A stretch of 64,000 nt of DNA from Enterobacter sp. Ag1 (lineage in GTDB: Bacteria > Pseudomonadota > Gammaproteobacteria > Enterobacterales > Enterobacteriaceae), in contig AKXM01000024.1 in the NCBI GenBank assembly GCA_000277545.1, forward strand, positions 49,534 through 113,533. The letters are read 5' to 3'. The translations under genes and the position numbers were made by a program. This document shows, piece by piece, positions 18,890-30,038 of this stretch (within the stretch, counting starts at the first letter, position 1; every line of letters begins with the position of its first letter). Under the pieces are notes generated by a model. It saw nothing but the letters and a program-made list of their open reading frames with translations. It did not search any database and was not told where the DNA came from.

Positions 18890-19792
18890 ATGAATCAACA
18901 ATATGGGCAGCTGGTTAGCCGGGCTGCAATCGCGGCGACCGTTATGGCGTCGTTGCTACTGTTAATAAAAATTTTCGCCTGGTGGTATACCGGCTCGGTC
19001 AGTATTCTGGCGGCGCTGGTGGACTCACTGGTCGATATCGCAGCTTCATTGACGAACTTGCTTGTGGTGCGTTATTCACTCCAGCCCGCAGACGAAGAAC
19101 ATACATTCGGTCACGGCAAAGCGGAATCGCTGGCCGCTCTCGCACAAAGCATGTTCATCTCAGGCTCGGCCCTGTTCCTGTTTTTAACCGGTATTCAGCA
19201 TCTGGCTGACCCTTCACCGATGAAAGATCCTGGCATTGGCGTGGCGGTGACGATTGTGGCACTGATAAGCACCTTAGTTTTGGTGACTTTCCAGCGCTGG
19301 GTGGTACGAAAAACACAAAGCCAGGCCGTCCGGGCCGATATGCTTCATTATCAGTCTGATGTTATGATGAATGGCGCAATTCTTATTGCGCTGGCCCTTT
19401 CCTGGTACGGTTGGCATCGTGCTGATTCGCTGTTTGCTTTGGGTATTGGCGTGTACATTTTGTATAGCGCGCTGCGAATGGGTTATGAAGCCGTGCAATC
19501 GCTGCTTGATCGGGCGTTACCAGACGAGGAACGTCAGGCTATTATTGATATCGTGAACGCGTGGCCCGGTGTCAGAGGAGCCCACGATCTCCGAACGCGG
19601 CAGTCAGGGCCGACCCGCTTTATACAGCTTCATATTGAGATGGAAGATAATTTACCGCTGGTTCAGGCGCATGTTGTGGCTGAACAGGTGGAGCAGGCGA
19701 TTCTGCAGCGTTTCCCAGGATCGGATGTGATTATCCACCAGGATCCTTGCTCTGTTGTTCCGACGGGACGGCAGGGGCATTTCGAGCTTTAG
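18890..19792 (+). CDS. fieF: Cation-efflux pump FieF
   Basis: 300-residue cation diffusion facilitator (CDF) with six membrane helices and a cytoplasmic C-terminal domain. It exports Fe2+/Zn2+ by proton antiport. The intramembrane metal site Asp45/Asp49 (LVDSLVD) and His153/Asp157 (HYQSD) is intact; HTFGHGKAE is the typical loop block. It lies between cpxP and pfkA as in E. coli. Confidence 0.96.
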   Translation: MNQQYGQLVSRAAIAATVMASLLLLIKIFAWWYTGSVSILAALVDSLVDIAASLTNLLVVRYSLQPADEEHTFGHGKAESLAALAQSMFISGSALFLFLTGIQHLADPSPMKDPGIGVAVTIVALISTLVLVTFQRWVVRKTQSQAVRADMLHYQSDVMMNGAILIALALSWYGWHRADSLFALGIGVYILYSALRMGYEAVQSLLDRALPDEERQAIIDIVNAWPGVRGAHDLRTRQSGPTRFIQLHIEMEDNLPLVQAHVVAEQVEQAILQRFPGSDVIIHQDPCSVVPTGRQGHFEL

Positions 19793-19856
19793 TTTTACGT
19801 TGGAAAGTTGGCGCTGACTGGCAGTTTTTGCATAATGTACCGCCATTTGGCCTGAC

Positions 19857-19870
19857 CTGAATCAATTCAG
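19857..19870. promoter_or_regulatory. Cra (FruR)-type operator at pfkA
   Basis: Inverted repeat CTGAAT-CA-ATTCAG matches the Cra consensus and its place upstream of pfkA in E. coli. It covers the -35 region of the pfkA promoter, fitting repression of glycolysis genes when fructose-1-phosphate is low. Confidence 0.75.
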
Positions 19871-19890
19871 CTGGGAGCCGTTGTTATACT
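19862..19890 (+). promoter_or_regulatory. pfkA promoter (extended -10)
   Basis: Extended -10 TGT-TATACT (19882-19890). The -35 is weak (TCAATT at 17-bp spacing), which the TGn motif can compensate. Confidence 0.7.
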
Positions 19891-19974
19891 ATTTGGGCAG
19901 CGTCGAAGTTTCGGATTGCCCGCAGCGTTTTCCGGCAACAGGATTAATTTTGCTTTCAAAGTTCAGAGGTAGTC

Positions 19975-20937
19975 ATGATCAAAAAAATTGGTGTGTTGAC
20001 GAGTGGCGGTGATGCGCCGGGCATGAACGCGGCTATCCGCGGTGTGGTGCGTGCAGCGCTGTCAGAAGGTTTGGAAGTCATGGGTGTCTATGATGGCTAC
20101 CTGGGTCTGTACGAAGATCGCATGGTGCAGCTGGACCGCTACAGCGTGTCCGACATGATCAACCGTGGCGGTACATTCCTCGGCTCCGCTCGCTTCCCTG
20201 AGTTCCGCGATGAAAACATTCGCGCCGTGGCTATCGAAAACCTGAAAAAACGCGGCATTGATGCGCTGGTGGTTATTGGCGGCGACGGTTCTTACATGGG
20301 GGCGATGCGCCTGACCGAAATGGGCTTCCCTTGCATCGGCCTGCCGGGCACCATCGATAACGATATTAAAGGTACCGATTACACCATCGGTTACTTCACT
20401 GCGCTGGAAACCGTGGTTGAAGCGATTGACCGCCTGCGCGATACCTCCTCTTCACACCAGCGTATCTCCATCGTTGAAGTGATGGGGCGTTACTGCGGCG
20501 ACCTGACCCTGGCTGCGGCTATCGCCGGCGGCTGTGAGTTTGTGGTGCTGCCGGAAGTTGAATTCAGCCGTGAAGATCTGGTGGCAGAAATCAAAGCCGG
20601 GATTGCGAAAGGTAAGAAACACGCCATTGTGGCTATTACCGAGCACATTTGCGATGTTGATGAACTGGCTAAATACATCGAAACCGAAACCAAACGCGAA
20701 ACCCGTGCTACCGTTCTGGGCCACATCCAGCGCGGTGGTTCCCCGGTAGCGTATGACCGTATTCTGGCATCCCGTATGGGGGCTTACTCCATCGAGCTGC
20801 TGCTACAGGGCTTTGGCGGCCGCTGCGTCGGTATTCAGAACGAAAAACTGGTTCACCATGACATCATCGACGCGATTGAAAACATGAAGCGTCCGTTCAA
20901 AGGTGACTGGCTGGATTGCGCTAAAAAGCTGTATTAA
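19975..20937 (+). CDS. pfkA: 6-phosphofructokinase I
   Basis: 320-residue ATP-dependent phosphofructokinase, the committing step of glycolysis. The ATP site is GGDAPGMNA (N-terminal) and GGDGSYMGA (near 102-110); the catalytic block is PGTIDND with the base Asp128 (Asp127 in E. coli numbering without Met). Length equals E. coli PfkA. Monocistronic, with its own promoter, Cra site and terminator. Confidence 0.98.
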   Translation: MIKKIGVLTSGGDAPGMNAAIRGVVRAALSEGLEVMGVYDGYLGLYEDRMVQLDRYSVSDMINRGGTFLGSARFPEFRDENIRAVAIENLKKRGIDALVVIGGDGSYMGAMRLTEMGFPCIGLPGTIDNDIKGTDYTIGYFTALETVVEAIDRLRDTSSSHQRISIVEVMGRYCGDLTLAAAIAGGCEFVVLPEVEFSREDLVAEIKAGIAKGKKHAIVAITEHICDVDELAKYIETETKRETRATVLGHIQRGGSPVAYDRILASRMGAYSIELLLQGFGGRCVGIQNEKLVHHDIIDAIENMKRPFKGDWLDCAKKLY

Positions 20938-20954
20938 TCCAGATTGCTGTCAGT

Positions 20955-20980
20955 AAAAACCGGGCATGTCCCGGTTTTTT
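20955..20980 (+). terminator. pfkA terminator
   Basis: Stem CCGGG/CCCGG (20960-20964, 20970-20974) extended by A/T pairs, loop CATGT, then TTTTTT. Confidence 0.9.
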
Positions 20981-21088
20981 ATTGCCTGTTATATCGCCAA
21001 AAGTTATAGCCAATCTTTTTTTATTCTTTAATCCTTGAAATAGTTTCTGGCAGGCTGGTCGCATCAAACTTCATAAAGAGAGCGTGCG

Positions 21089-22078
21089 ATGAACAAGTGG
21101 GGCGTGGGTTTAACATTACTTTTGGCTTCTGGTGGCGTACTGGCGAAGGATATTCAGTTACTCAACGTGTCTTACGATCCGACTCGTGAACTGTATGAAG
21201 AATACAACAAAGCGTTCAGTGCTCACTGGAAGCAGCAAACCGGTGATACGGTCACCGTGCGCCAGTCACACGGCGGATCCGGGAAGCAGGCAACGTCGGT
21301 CATTAATGGCATTGAAGCCGACGTCGTAACCCTGGCGCTGGCCTATGATGTTGATGCCATCGCCGAGCGCGGGCGCATTGATAAAAACTGGATCAAGCGC
21401 CTGCCAGACAACTCTGCGCCATATACATCCACCATCGTATTCCTGGTGCGCAAAGGCAACCCTAAACAAATTCATGACTGGAACGACCTGATCAAACCGG
21501 GTGTGTCTGTCATCACGCCAAACCCGAAAAGCTCCGGCGGCGCGCGTTGGAACTATTTAGCGGCGTGGGGTTATGCGCTGCACCATAACAATAACGATCA
21601 GGCGAAAGCACAGGACTTCGTTAAAGCCTTATTCAAAAACGTAGAGGTGTTGGACTCCGGTGCCCGTGGTTCGACCAACACCTTTGTTGAGCGCGGCATT
21701 GGTGATGTGCTGATTGCGTGGGAAAACGAGGCGTTACTGGCTACCAATGAACTGGGCAAAGACAAATTTGAGATTGTGACCCCGAGCGAATCTATTCTTG
21801 CGGAACCGACTGTGTCCGTTGTGGACAAGGTTGTTGAGAAGAAAGGGACTCAGGCCGTGGCAGAAGCATACCTGAAGTATCTCTACTCACCTGAAGGTCA
21901 GGAGATTGCGGCGAAGAATTACTATCGTCCGCGCGATCCTGAAGTCGCGAAGAAATACGAAAAAGAATTCCCGAAATTGAAGCTCTACACGATAGATGAA
22001 GAGTTTGGCGGCTGGGCAAAAGCACAGCAGGATCACTTCTCCAACGGCGGCAGTTTCGACCAAATCAGCAAGCGTTAA
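21089..22078 (+). CDS. sbp: Periplasmic sulfate-binding protein Sbp
   Basis: 329-residue type II solute-binding protein that delivers sulfate to the CysTWA ABC transporter. Signal peptide about residues 1-19 (GGVLA-KD); the mature part has [17 protein letters not shown] and the anion-site block SHGGSGKQ. In E. coli the gene is controlled by CysB; the AT-rich upstream stretch 21001-21035 could hold such a site, but I could not define one. It is followed by a terminator and then an unrelated transporter gene. Confidence 0.96.
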   Translation: MNKWGVGLTLLLASGGVLAKDIQLLNVSYDPTRELYEEYNKAFSAHWKQQTGDTVTVRQSHGGSGKQATSVINGIEADVVTLALAYDVDAIAERGRIDKNWIKRLPDNSAPYTSTIVFLVRKGNPKQIHDWNDLIKPGVSVITPNPKSSGGARWNYLAAWGYALHHNNNDQAKAQDFVKALFKNVEVLDSGARGSTNTFVERGIGDVLIAWENEALLATNELGKDKFEIVTPSESILAEPTVSVVDKVVEKKGTQAVAEAYLKYLYSPEGQEIAAKNYYRPRDPEVAKKYEKEFPKLKLYTIDEEFGGWAKAQQDHFSNGGSFDQISKR

Positions 22079-22084
22079 CGTTAA

Positions 22085-22107
22085 ATGGCCCTGCGGGGCC
22101 ATTTTTG
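22085..22107 (+). terminator. sbp terminator
   Basis: Stem ATGGCCC/GGGCCAT (22085-22091, 22096-22102), loop TGCG, then TTTTG. Confidence 0.82.
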
Positions 22108-22145
22108 TTTCCACGGTCTGACATTTACTCGCAGAATATCTTCCC

Positions 22146-22167
22146 GTAGAGTGCTGAAAAACTCTAC
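22146..22167 (+). promoter_or_regulatory. Hairpin directly upstream of the DASS gene ribosome-binding site
   Basis: Perfect 7-bp inverted repeat GTAGAGT/ACTCTAC with 8-nt loop ends one base before the Shine-Dalgarno AGGAG (22168-22172). A possible promoter (TTTACT, 17 bp, TAGAGT) would place its -10 in the left arm. It could be an operator or a translation-control hairpin; the sequence does not decide. Confidence 0.45.
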
Positions 22168-22178
22168 AGGAGACAGGT

Positions 22179-23483
22179 ATGTCGCTCTGGTTATCGGACC
22201 CTCTGATCCTGCCCGGCATTATTATCCTTATCACCATTGTCCTTTGGGCCACTTCTGCCCTCCCGGAATACCTGACTGCACTGTTATTTTTTGCCGCGGC
22301 GATGGTGGCAAAGATAGCCCCGGCCGAGGTGATTTTTAGTGGTTTTGCCTCATCGGCCTTCTGGCTGGTGTTCAGCGGTTTTGTGCTGGGGATTGCGATT
22401 CGCAAAACGGGTTTGGCCGATCGAGTTGCGCGGGCGCTGTCCGCCCGGCTGACCGACTCCTGGCTACATATGGTCGGCAGCGTCGTGCTTCTAAGCTATG
22501 CGCTGGCATTTGTTATGCCTTCAAATATGGGGCGCATTGCCCTGTTGATGCCGATTGTTGCGGCGATGGCGAAAAGAGCGTCCATCGGCGACGGCACCCG
22601 CGCCTGGTACGGTCTGGCGCTGGCCGTGGGGTTTGGCACTTTCCAGCTCTCGGCGACGATTTTACCGGCGAATGTGCCGAATCTGGTGATGAGCGGAGCG
22701 GCGGAAGGGTCTTATGGCCTGCATCTTAACTATCTGCCTTATTTGCTGCTGCACACGCCGGTGCTTGGCATTCTGAAAGGATTAGTGCTGATAGGCCTGA
22801 TTGCCTGGCTATTTCCTGGCAAACCGCAGCCGCCAAAGCAAATTGAGAGTCCAGGGCCGATGAGCCCTGAAGAAAAACGGCTAGCGTGGCTGCTGGTCGT
22901 TGTGCTCGGGTTGTGGGTGACGGAAAGCTGGCACGGCATTGGTCCTGCATGGATAGGGCTGATTGCCGCCTGTATGACGCTGTTACCGCGAGTGGGGTTT
23001 ATCTCCGGCGAGGAGTTTGCCAGCGGTGTGAATGTGCGTACCTGCTTCTATGTGGCGGGCATTTTGGCGCTGGCCACGACTGTGACGCATATCGGTCTTG
23101 GGGCACTTGTGGGTGAGAAGCTAATGGCGATTATGCCCCTGGATGCCAGCAGGCCGTTCACCAGCTTTGCCGCGCTAACCGGTATCACCAGCCTGCTCAA
23201 CTTCATCGTCACTGCGAACGGTGTTCCCGCGCTCTATACCACTTTTGCCGAAAGCTTCTCACAGGCGACCGATTTTCCACTTTTGTCGGTGATTATGATT
23301 CAGGTGCTGGGTTACTCAACGCCGCTTCTGCCGTATATGGCGTCGCCGATTGTGGTGGCGATGGGGTTGGGAAAAGTCCCGGCAAGGGAAGGGATGAAGC
23401 TTTGCCTGGCGCTGGCCGTGGTGACGTTTTCGATTTTGCTGCCGCTGGACTATGGCTGGTTCCAACTGCTGCACAAACTCTAA
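22179..23483 (+). CDS. DASS/SLC13-type anion transporter of unknown substrate
   Basis: 434-residue inner-membrane protein with about 11-12 hydrophobic segments, resembling the divalent anion:Na+ symporter (DASS/SLC13) and related ArsB/NhaD superfamily. The first half contains LAFVMPSNMGRIALLMPI and the second half LNFIVTANGVPALYTTF, the two re-entrant hairpin positions; the usual Ser-Asn-Thr appears as SNM and ANG, so the canonical substrate/Na+ motif is altered. In E. coli this place, between sbp and tpiA, holds cdh. The sulfate-binding neighbour hints at an oxyanion, but sbp has its own terminator, so the link is weak. Confidence 0.75.
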   Translation: MSLWLSDPLILPGIIILITIVLWATSALPEYLTALLFFAAAMVAKIAPAEVIFSGFASSAFWLVFSGFVLGIAIRKTGLADRVARALSARLTDSWLHMVGSVVLLSYALAFVMPSNMGRIALLMPIVAAMAKRASIGDGTRAWYGLALAVGFGTFQLSATILPANVPNLVMSGAAEGSYGLHLNYLPYLLLHTPVLGILKGLVLIGLIAWLFPGKPQPPKQIESPGPMSPEEKRLAWLLVVVLGLWVTESWHGIGPAWIGLIAACMTLLPRVGFISGEEFASGVNVRTCFYVAGILALATTVTHIGLGALVGEKLMAIMPLDASRPFTSFAALTGITSLLNFIVTANGVPALYTTFAESFSQATDFPLLSVIMIQVLGYSTPLLPYMASPIVVAMGLGKVPAREGMKLCLALAVVTFSILLPLDYGWFQLLHKL

Positions 23484-23510
23484 AAAAACGGCTCCGCAAG
23501 CGGAGCCGTT
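23482..23510 (-). terminator. tpiA terminator
   Basis: Perfect 10-bp stem AACGGCTCCG/CGGAGCCGTT with loop CAAG. On the minus strand it is followed by a run of T (complement of 23482-23488), so it mainly serves tpiA; it starts inside the stop codon region of the DASS gene. Confidence 0.88.
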
Positions 23511-23530
23511 CATCAATATTATTGGCGTGA

Positions 23531-24298
23531 TTACGCTTTTTTCGCTTCAGCTGCTGCTTTAACGATAACCGCGAAAGCGTCAGCTTTCAGGGATGCACCG
23601 CCAACCAGCGCGCCGTCAATGTCTGGCTGAGCAAACAGCTCTGCTGCGTTTTTATCATTAACGGAGCCGCCGTACTGGATGATCACTTGCTCTGCTACTT
23701 TCGCGTCAGCTTTAGCAATGTGGTCACGGATAAATTTGTGTACCGCCTGAGCCTGAGCTGGGGTTGCAGATTTACCGGTACCGATAGCCCAGATTGGTTC
23801 GTAAGCGATTACCGCACCTTCGAATGCTGCTGCGCCTTGAGTTTTCAGCACGGCGTCGATCTGGCGTGCACAAACTTCTTCGGTTTTGCCCGCCTCGTTT
23901 TCAGCTTCGCTTTCACCGATGCACAGAACTGGCACCAGCCCTGCTGCTTTCAGCACGGCGAATTTCTTAGCGATGAACTCATCAGACTCAGCGTGATAGG
24001 TACGACGCTCAGAGTGACCGATGATGATGTATTTAGCACCGATATCTTTCAGCATCTCTGCAGAAACTTCACCGGTAAACGCGCCGGACAGGTTAACGTC
24101 TACGTTCTGCGCGCCAAGAATGATGTGGCTACCGGAAGCAGCGTGTTTCGCCAGGTCCAGGTACATGGTTGGTGGGGCGATAGCCACGCCGCAGCCTTCC
24201 ACGCCAGACAGCTCTTTACGCAGGTTAGCAACAAGCTCGTTAACCATGTGTTTGCTGCCGTTCAGTTTCCAGTTACCCATCACTAAAGGATGTCGCAT
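23531..24298 (-). CDS. tpiA: Triosephosphate isomerase
   Basis: 255-residue TIM-barrel enzyme interconverting dihydroxyacetone phosphate and glyceraldehyde 3-phosphate. Catalytic residues Lys11 (GNWKLNG), His95 (IGHSERR) and Glu167 ([11 protein letters not shown]) are present. The start [10 protein letters not shown] gives the exact E. coli length; an upstream in-frame codon at 24322 is not supported. A -10-like TATACT on the minus strand (plus 24365-24370) may be its promoter, without a good -35. Confidence 0.98.
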   Translation of the reverse strand: MRHPLVMGNWKLNGSKHMVNELVANLRKELSGVEGCGVAIAPPTMYLDLAKHAASGSHIILGAQNVDVNLSGAFTGEVSAEMLKDIGAKYIIIGHSERRTYHAESDEFIAKKFAVLKAAGLVPVLCIGESEAENEAGKTEEVCARQIDAVLKTQGAAAFEGAVIAYEPIWAIGTGKSATPAQAQAVHKFIRDHIAKADAKVAEQVIIQYGGSVNDKNAAELFAQPDIDGALVGGASLKADAFAVIVKAAAEAKKA

Positions 24299-24406
24299 TT
24301 TAATTCTCCACGCGGTAAGCAATAAAAAGAATCACTGCCCGTCGGGCAGCTTGGTCTGTGAAACAGTATAGAGAGTCGGCGGGCGAAAGGCTTTGCTTTT
24401 TGTCAT

Positions 24407-25006
24407 TTATTCGCCGCTGTTTAGCGTCTCAGATAGCGTTAGCTTAATCGGTTCAACGGCGAAAGTTAGCCCCTTTTCGCCGCTATCTGCCACGACATAG
24501 CGAATAGCACCGTCGTTCTGCGCGAAATAGCGTTTATTTTTGCCGTCGCTGAGTAGTTTGGTCAGCTTCTGCTGGCTTTGCGCTTTGGAAAGCGTTGGCG
24601 TGAAGCTGCGGATGATCGCAGCCATGTATTCCAGCGCTTTGCCACGGGCGGCTTTTTGCTCCGGCCCCTGAATAGGTAGCCAGGTTATCTGCATCGACTT
24701 AATTTTTAGGGTGCCGAGTTCCAGTGCCACAGAAGCATAAAGGTTTTCGTTGATCTTGGTAGCGGCGCGGGTCAGATTGGCTTTGTCGCGGCTCTTCTCC
24801 ACGGCGCGAAATTCGTTCAGCGGCAGCGACGGATTATCAATATCAAATTTGCCACGAAACTGGGTAATGGTCAGATCGAAAGTGGGTGCGCCGGGCAGCA
24901 GATAAGGCGCCGCCGGAAGCTGAGAAACTGCGTCTGACGCAGGATCTGCCCGGCTCACCGCCAAAGGCAGCGCCAGCAGCACGAGGGCAGGCAGCAGGTA
25001 TTTCAT
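24407..25006 (-). CDS. yiiQ: YiiQ, DUF1454 family exported protein
   Basis: 199-residue protein with an N-terminal signal peptide (about residues 1-20, ending AVSRA-DP), the same length as E. coli YiiQ. Family blocks LLPGAPTFDLTITQFR, SLPLNEFRAVE and YVVADSGEKGLTFAVEPIKL are present. Function is not known. ATG at 25006 was chosen, 10 nt after AGGAG; a GTG two codons upstream is too near the Shine-Dalgarno. Confidence 0.92.
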   Translation of the reverse strand: MKYLLPALVLLALPLAVSRADPASDAVSQLPAAPYLLPGAPTFDLTITQFRGKFDIDNPSLPLNEFRAVEKSRDKANLTRAATKINENLYASVALELGTLKIKSMQITWLPIQGPEQKAARGKALEYMAAIIRSFTPTLSKAQSQQKLTKLLSDGKNKRYFAQNDGAIRYVVADSGEKGLTFAVEPIKLTLSETLNSGE

Positions 25007-25123
25007 CGACACACTTCTCCTGATGGGTTCATCATCCCGATTAAATCGGCAATCCGTTGGCTTGTCAAAACGGGCGGTGACCAGGGTACACTACGCCGCG
25101 ATAAAATAATAAGGACCTTACCC

Positions 25124-25543
25124 ATGACCATACAGCAATGGTTGTTCTCTTTTAAAGGGCGTATTGGACGCCGCGATTTTTGGATTTGGATCGGCGCGTG
25201 GATAGTCGGGCTGATTATTCTGTTTACCCTGGCCGGGGCCGAAATCATGCCGTATTCCACAGCGGGTTTCTTCCTCACCGGCTCGTTGATTCCGACGGCG
25301 GCGGTGATCGTGAAACGCCTGCACGACAGAGATAAAAAAGGCTGGTGGGCTTTACTGTTTATTCCTGCGTGGCTGCTTGTGGCAGGCAACTGGGAAACCT
25401 TTGGCACCCTGTGGCAGTGGGGATTGGGGCGTTTTATCCCCACGCTGATTTTCGTCATGGTGCTGATGGACCTGGGCGCTTTTGTTGGCACCCAGGGTGA
25501 AAACCGTTTCGGGAAAGAGACCAGCGAAGTTAAATTCCGCTGA
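25124..25543 (+). CDS. yiiR: YiiR, DUF805 family membrane protein
   Basis: 139-residue inner-membrane protein with about four membrane segments. The DUF805 marks are FKGRIGRRDFW at the N-terminus and VKRLHDRDKKGWWAL in the middle. Function is unknown. Its stop lies one base from the stop of convergent fpr. In E. coli yiiS and uspD stand between yiiR and fpr; they are absent here. Confidence 0.9.
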   Translation: MTIQQWLFSFKGRIGRRDFWIWIGAWIVGLIILFTLAGAEIMPYSTAGFFLTGSLIPTAAVIVKRLHDRDKKGWWALLFIPAWLLVAGNWETFGTLWQWGLGRFIPTLIFVMVLMDLGAFVGTQGENRFGKETSEVKFR

Positions 25544-25544
25544 T

Positions 25545-26291
25545 TTACCAGTAATGCTCGGCGGTCATGTGGCCAGGCCTGCGGCGCAGATGTTTGGCCA
25601 TCTGCCGGGTATCTTTCAAGAGCTGTTGCGTGTCACGCACCATTTGCGGGTTACCGCATAGCATCACATGGCTGGTTTCAATATCCATCGGTAAACCAAC
25701 GGCGGCCTCCAGCTCACCGCTTTCTATCAGCGCCGGAACACGCCCGGTGAGCGAACCTGCGACCGTTTCGCGGCTGACCACGGTTTGAATACGCAGTTTG
25801 CCCTGGTAGCGTTCTTGTAGTTCAAGCATCAGCGGCAGATAGCTTAAATCGTTGGCATAGCGAACCGCATGGAGCAGCACGATATTCTCAAAACGCTCAA
25901 GGTCTTTGCCTTCCTGCAGGATTGAAAGATAAGGCCCCAGCGCGGTGCCGGTCGCCAGCATCCAGAGTGTTTTGCACTCAGGAATTTCTTCCAGCACAAA
26001 GAACCCGGCGGCTTCGCTTACCAGCTGCACTTCATCGCCAGGCTTGAGCGCATGCAGACGTGGGCTGAGTTTCCCTTCGGGAACGGTGACCAGATAGAAC
26101 TCGAGATCGGGATTACTGGGGGCATTCACGTAGGAGTAGGCGCGCTGTACGCGTTCGCCGTCAATTTCCAGCCCAAGCTTGGTAAATTGCCCGGCGGTAA
26201 ACGCATGCACCGGCGCATGAACCGTCAGGCTGAAGAGAGAATCCGTCCAGTTTTGAACTCTGGTAACTTTACCTGTAACCCACTCCGCCAT
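25545..26291 (-). CDS. fpr: Ferredoxin/flavodoxin-NADP+ reductase
   Basis: 248-residue FAD enzyme that passes electrons from NADPH to flavodoxin or ferredoxin. The FAD block is RAYSYVNAP (the family RxYSxxN), the NADP-binding part has LATGTALGPYLSIL, and the C-terminus HMTAEHYW is typical of the bacterial FPR subclass. ATG at 26291 (MAEWVTGKV) gives the E. coli length. In E. coli the gene belongs to the SoxRS regulon; I could not place a SoxS box with confidence. Confidence 0.97.
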   Translation of the reverse strand: MAEWVTGKVTRVQNWTDSLFSLTVHAPVHAFTAGQFTKLGLEIDGERVQRAYSYVNAPSNPDLEFYLVTVPEGKLSPRLHALKPGDEVQLVSEAAGFFVLEEIPECKTLWMLATGTALGPYLSILQEGKDLERFENIVLLHAVRYANDLSYLPLMLELQERYQGKLRIQTVVSRETVAGSLTGRVPALIESGELEAAVGLPMDIETSHVMLCGNPQMVRDTQQLLKDTRQMAKHLRRRPGHMTAEHYW

Positions 26292-26390
26292 GTTGTACTC
26301 CCGTCGTTGCTTTTTACCTATCTTCACCAGAATGTGGCAGCATTTCCAGCCCAAACGAGCCGGAAAGCTCGAACCAACAAACGAGAAACG

Positions 26391-27401
26391 TTACAGAATA
26401 TGCTTCTGTACCTCGGTATCTTTACGATCGAGATAATGAATAGACTGAATGCGGCGGATCGTGCGGGATTTACCGCGAATCAGCAGCGTCTCCGTGGTGG
26501 CCATATTGCCTTTACGGGTGATCCCTTCCAGCAGATCACCTTTGGTGATGCCTGTTGCGGAGAAAATAACGTTGTCGTTACGCGCCATTTCATCGAGCTT
26601 CAGCACGCGTTCAGCCTCAATGCCCATTGCTTTGCAGCGCGCCAGTTCCTGTTCGCCGATGCGGCGGTTTTCTTCACTGTCGCCTTTTACGTGGTGGCGA
26701 GCCAGCAGGCGGCCCTGCATGTCGCCGTCCAGAGCGCGGATTACTGCCGCTGAAACCACACCTTCCGGCGCACCGCCGATGCCGTAGAGGACATCCACTT
26801 CGCTGTCCGGCATGCAGGTCAAAATAGAAGCCGCTACGTCGCCATCCGGAATAGCGAACACGCGCACGCCAAGCTTTTGCATCTCTTTGATCGTTTCGTC
26901 GTGACGTGGCTTGGCCAGAATGGTTACGGTCAATTCGCTAAGCGGTTTTTCCAGCGCAGCGGCGATGCGGCGAAGATTATCCTCGAGGCTGAGATTAAGG
27001 TCGATGACGCCTTTGGCTCCAGGCCCAACAATCAGTTTTTCCATATACATATCGGGCGCATTGAGGAACGTGCCTTTATCTCCCACCGCGAGCACAGCCA
27101 GAGCGTTGGCCTGGCCCATCGCCGTCATGCGCGTACCTTCGATGGGGTCAACGGCAATATCTACCGCGTCGCCTTTCCCGGTCCCGACTTTTTCACCAAT
27201 GTAGAGCATCGGCGCTTCGTCAATTTCGCCTTCGCCAATGACGATCTCACCGTCGATATTGATTTGGTTAAGGACGATACGCATGGCGTTTACCGCTGCG
27301 CCGTCGGCGACATTTTTATCGCCGCGGCCAAGCCATTTGTAGCCAGCAAGGGCGGCGGCTTCGGTCACGCGGGAAAATTCGATGGCAAGTTCTCGTTTCA
27401 T
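26391..27401 (-). CDS. glpX: Class II fructose-1,6-bisphosphatase GlpX
   Basis: 336-residue Mn-dependent fructose-1,6-bisphosphatase of gluconeogenesis. The metal/phosphate block AVDPIEGTRMTAMGQ, together with GEGEIDEAPML, identifies the class II fold. Third gene of glpFKX, about 106 nt after glpK with a weak terminator between them, so it is probably expressed by read-through. Start MKRELAIEF gives exactly the E. coli length. Confidence 0.97.
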   Translation of the reverse strand: MKRELAIEFSRVTEAAALAGYKWLGRGDKNVADGAAVNAMRIVLNQINIDGEIVIGEGEIDEAPMLYIGEKVGTGKGDAVDIAVDPIEGTRMTAMGQANALAVLAVGDKGTFLNAPDMYMEKLIVGPGAKGVIDLNLSLEDNLRRIAAALEKPLSELTVTILAKPRHDETIKEMQKLGVRVFAIPDGDVAASILTCMPDSEVDVLYGIGGAPEGVVSAAVIRALDGDMQGRLLARHHVKGDSEENRRIGEQELARCKAMGIEAERVLKLDEMARNDNVIFSATGITKGDLLEGITRKGNMATTETLLIRGKSRTIRRIQSIHYLDRKDTEVQKHIL

Positions 27402-27477
27402 AGCAGACTCATTTAGCAAACAGAATTGCCGGGGAGTTTAGCACAGGCGAGAAAAGGGGCGGGAAAGGCAGAGACTG

Positions 27478-27500
27478 AAAGGCCCCTTTTCAGGGGCCTT
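27478..27500 (-). terminator. Attenuator-like hairpin between glpK and glpX
   Basis: On the minus strand stem GGCCCCT/AGGGGCC (27481-27487, 27492-27498) is followed by only TTTCAG. The short T-tract suggests partial termination, lowering glpX relative to glpFK. Confidence 0.6.
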
Positions 27501-27507
27501 GTAGGGA

Positions 27508-29037
<1,530 letters not shown>

Positions 29038-29043
29038 TCAGTA

Positions 29044-29898
29044 TTACAGTGCTTTTTGCTGAGAGGTCACCTTGCTGTCCGGCTTGTCTTCTTCGACAAC
29101 GCAGACGTCGCATGGCAGGTGGCGACCAATCAATTTACGGTAGCCGAATGCGCCGAGGGAAGCGCCGAGAATAGGCGCAAACAGCGGCACCAGGAAGTAA
29201 GGAATATCTTTCCCACCGGTGAAGGCGACGTCGCCCCAGCCAGCCAGCCACGCAAAGGTCTTCGGCCCAAGGTCACGCGCTGGGTTCATCGCAAACCCGG
29301 TCAGTGGTCCCATGGACGCGCCGATCACCGCAATCAGCAGGCCAATCAGCAGCGGAGCCAGTGGGCCACGCGGCACGCCGTTGCCATCATCGGTCAGCGC
29401 CAGAATGACGCCCATCAGAATGGCAGTGATCACCATTTCTACGGCGAATGCCTGGACGAAGTTAATGTGTGGGTTCGGATAGGTGGAGAAGATGCCCGCC
29501 AAATCCAGGCTTTCTACGCTGCCGCGCACCATATGGTGCGTTTGTTCGTAGTCGAGGAACAGATTGTAATATAAGCCATAAACCAACGCGGCGGCGCAGA
29601 ATGCGCCAAGGAACTGTGAAATAATAAACGGCACGACTTTGCGTCCGTCAAAACAAGCGAACAGCCAGAGTGCGATCGTTACTGCCGGGTTAAGATGTGC
29701 GCCGGAAACACCTGCGGTCATATAGATGGCCATTGCCACCCCTAAGCCCCAGATGATGCTGATTTCCCACTGCCCGAACGTGGCACCGGCCACTTTCAAT
29801 GCAGCAACACATCCCACACCGAAGAAGATCAACAACGCGGTACCCATGAATTCGGCGATGCACTGGCCTTTTAAGGTTGTTGTAGCGGTCTGACTCAT
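29044..29898 (-). CDS. glpF: Glycerol uptake facilitator GlpF
   Basis: 284-residue aquaglyceroporin with six membrane helices and two half-helices bearing the NPA motifs, at Asn70 (HLNPAV) and Asn205 (AMNPARDLG). The Asp after the second NPAR marks a glycerol rather than water channel. First gene of glpFKX, with GlpR-like operators upstream. Confidence 0.98.
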   Translation of the reverse strand: MSQTATTTLKGQCIAEFMGTALLIFFGVGCVAALKVAGATFGQWEISIIWGLGVAMAIYMTAGVSGAHLNPAVTIALWLFACFDGRKVVPFIISQFLGAFCAAALVYGLYYNLFLDYEQTHHMVRGSVESLDLAGIFSTYPNPHINFVQAFAVEMVITAILMGVILALTDDGNGVPRGPLAPLLIGLLIAVIGASMGPLTGFAMNPARDLGPKTFAWLAGWGDVAFTGGKDIPYFLVPLFAPILGASLGAFGYRKLIGRHLPCDVCVVEEDKPDSKVTSQQKAL

Positions 29899-29977
29899 AG
29901 TGGGGTCCTGAAGGCAAATTGATGATTATTGTTGTCGAGCATCCTTGTCACCTTTATGCCATGTAGGCATGGTGTTA

Positions 29978-30017
29978 ATTTATCGTTAACGAGCACAAAC
30001 GAGAAATATCGAACTTA
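29978..30017 (-). promoter_or_regulatory. Tandem GlpR-like operators upstream of glpF
   Basis: 29978-29997 contains TCGTTAACGA, a perfect match to the 10-bp core of the GlpR consensus, with imperfect flanks. The adjoining 20 bp (29998-30017) keep ATATCGAAC and match 13 of 20 positions. Two abutting 20-bp units fit GlpR control of glpFKX. I could not fix the -10 and -35. Confidence 0.65.
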
Positions 30018-30038
30018 AAATGTGCGTGGTGCGTCAAG

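Noticed and set aside
22085..22178. sbp and the DASS transporter gene as one sulfate-uptake operon
   Set aside because: A good terminator follows sbp, and a separate promoter-like element and hairpin precede the transporter gene; functional link not supported.
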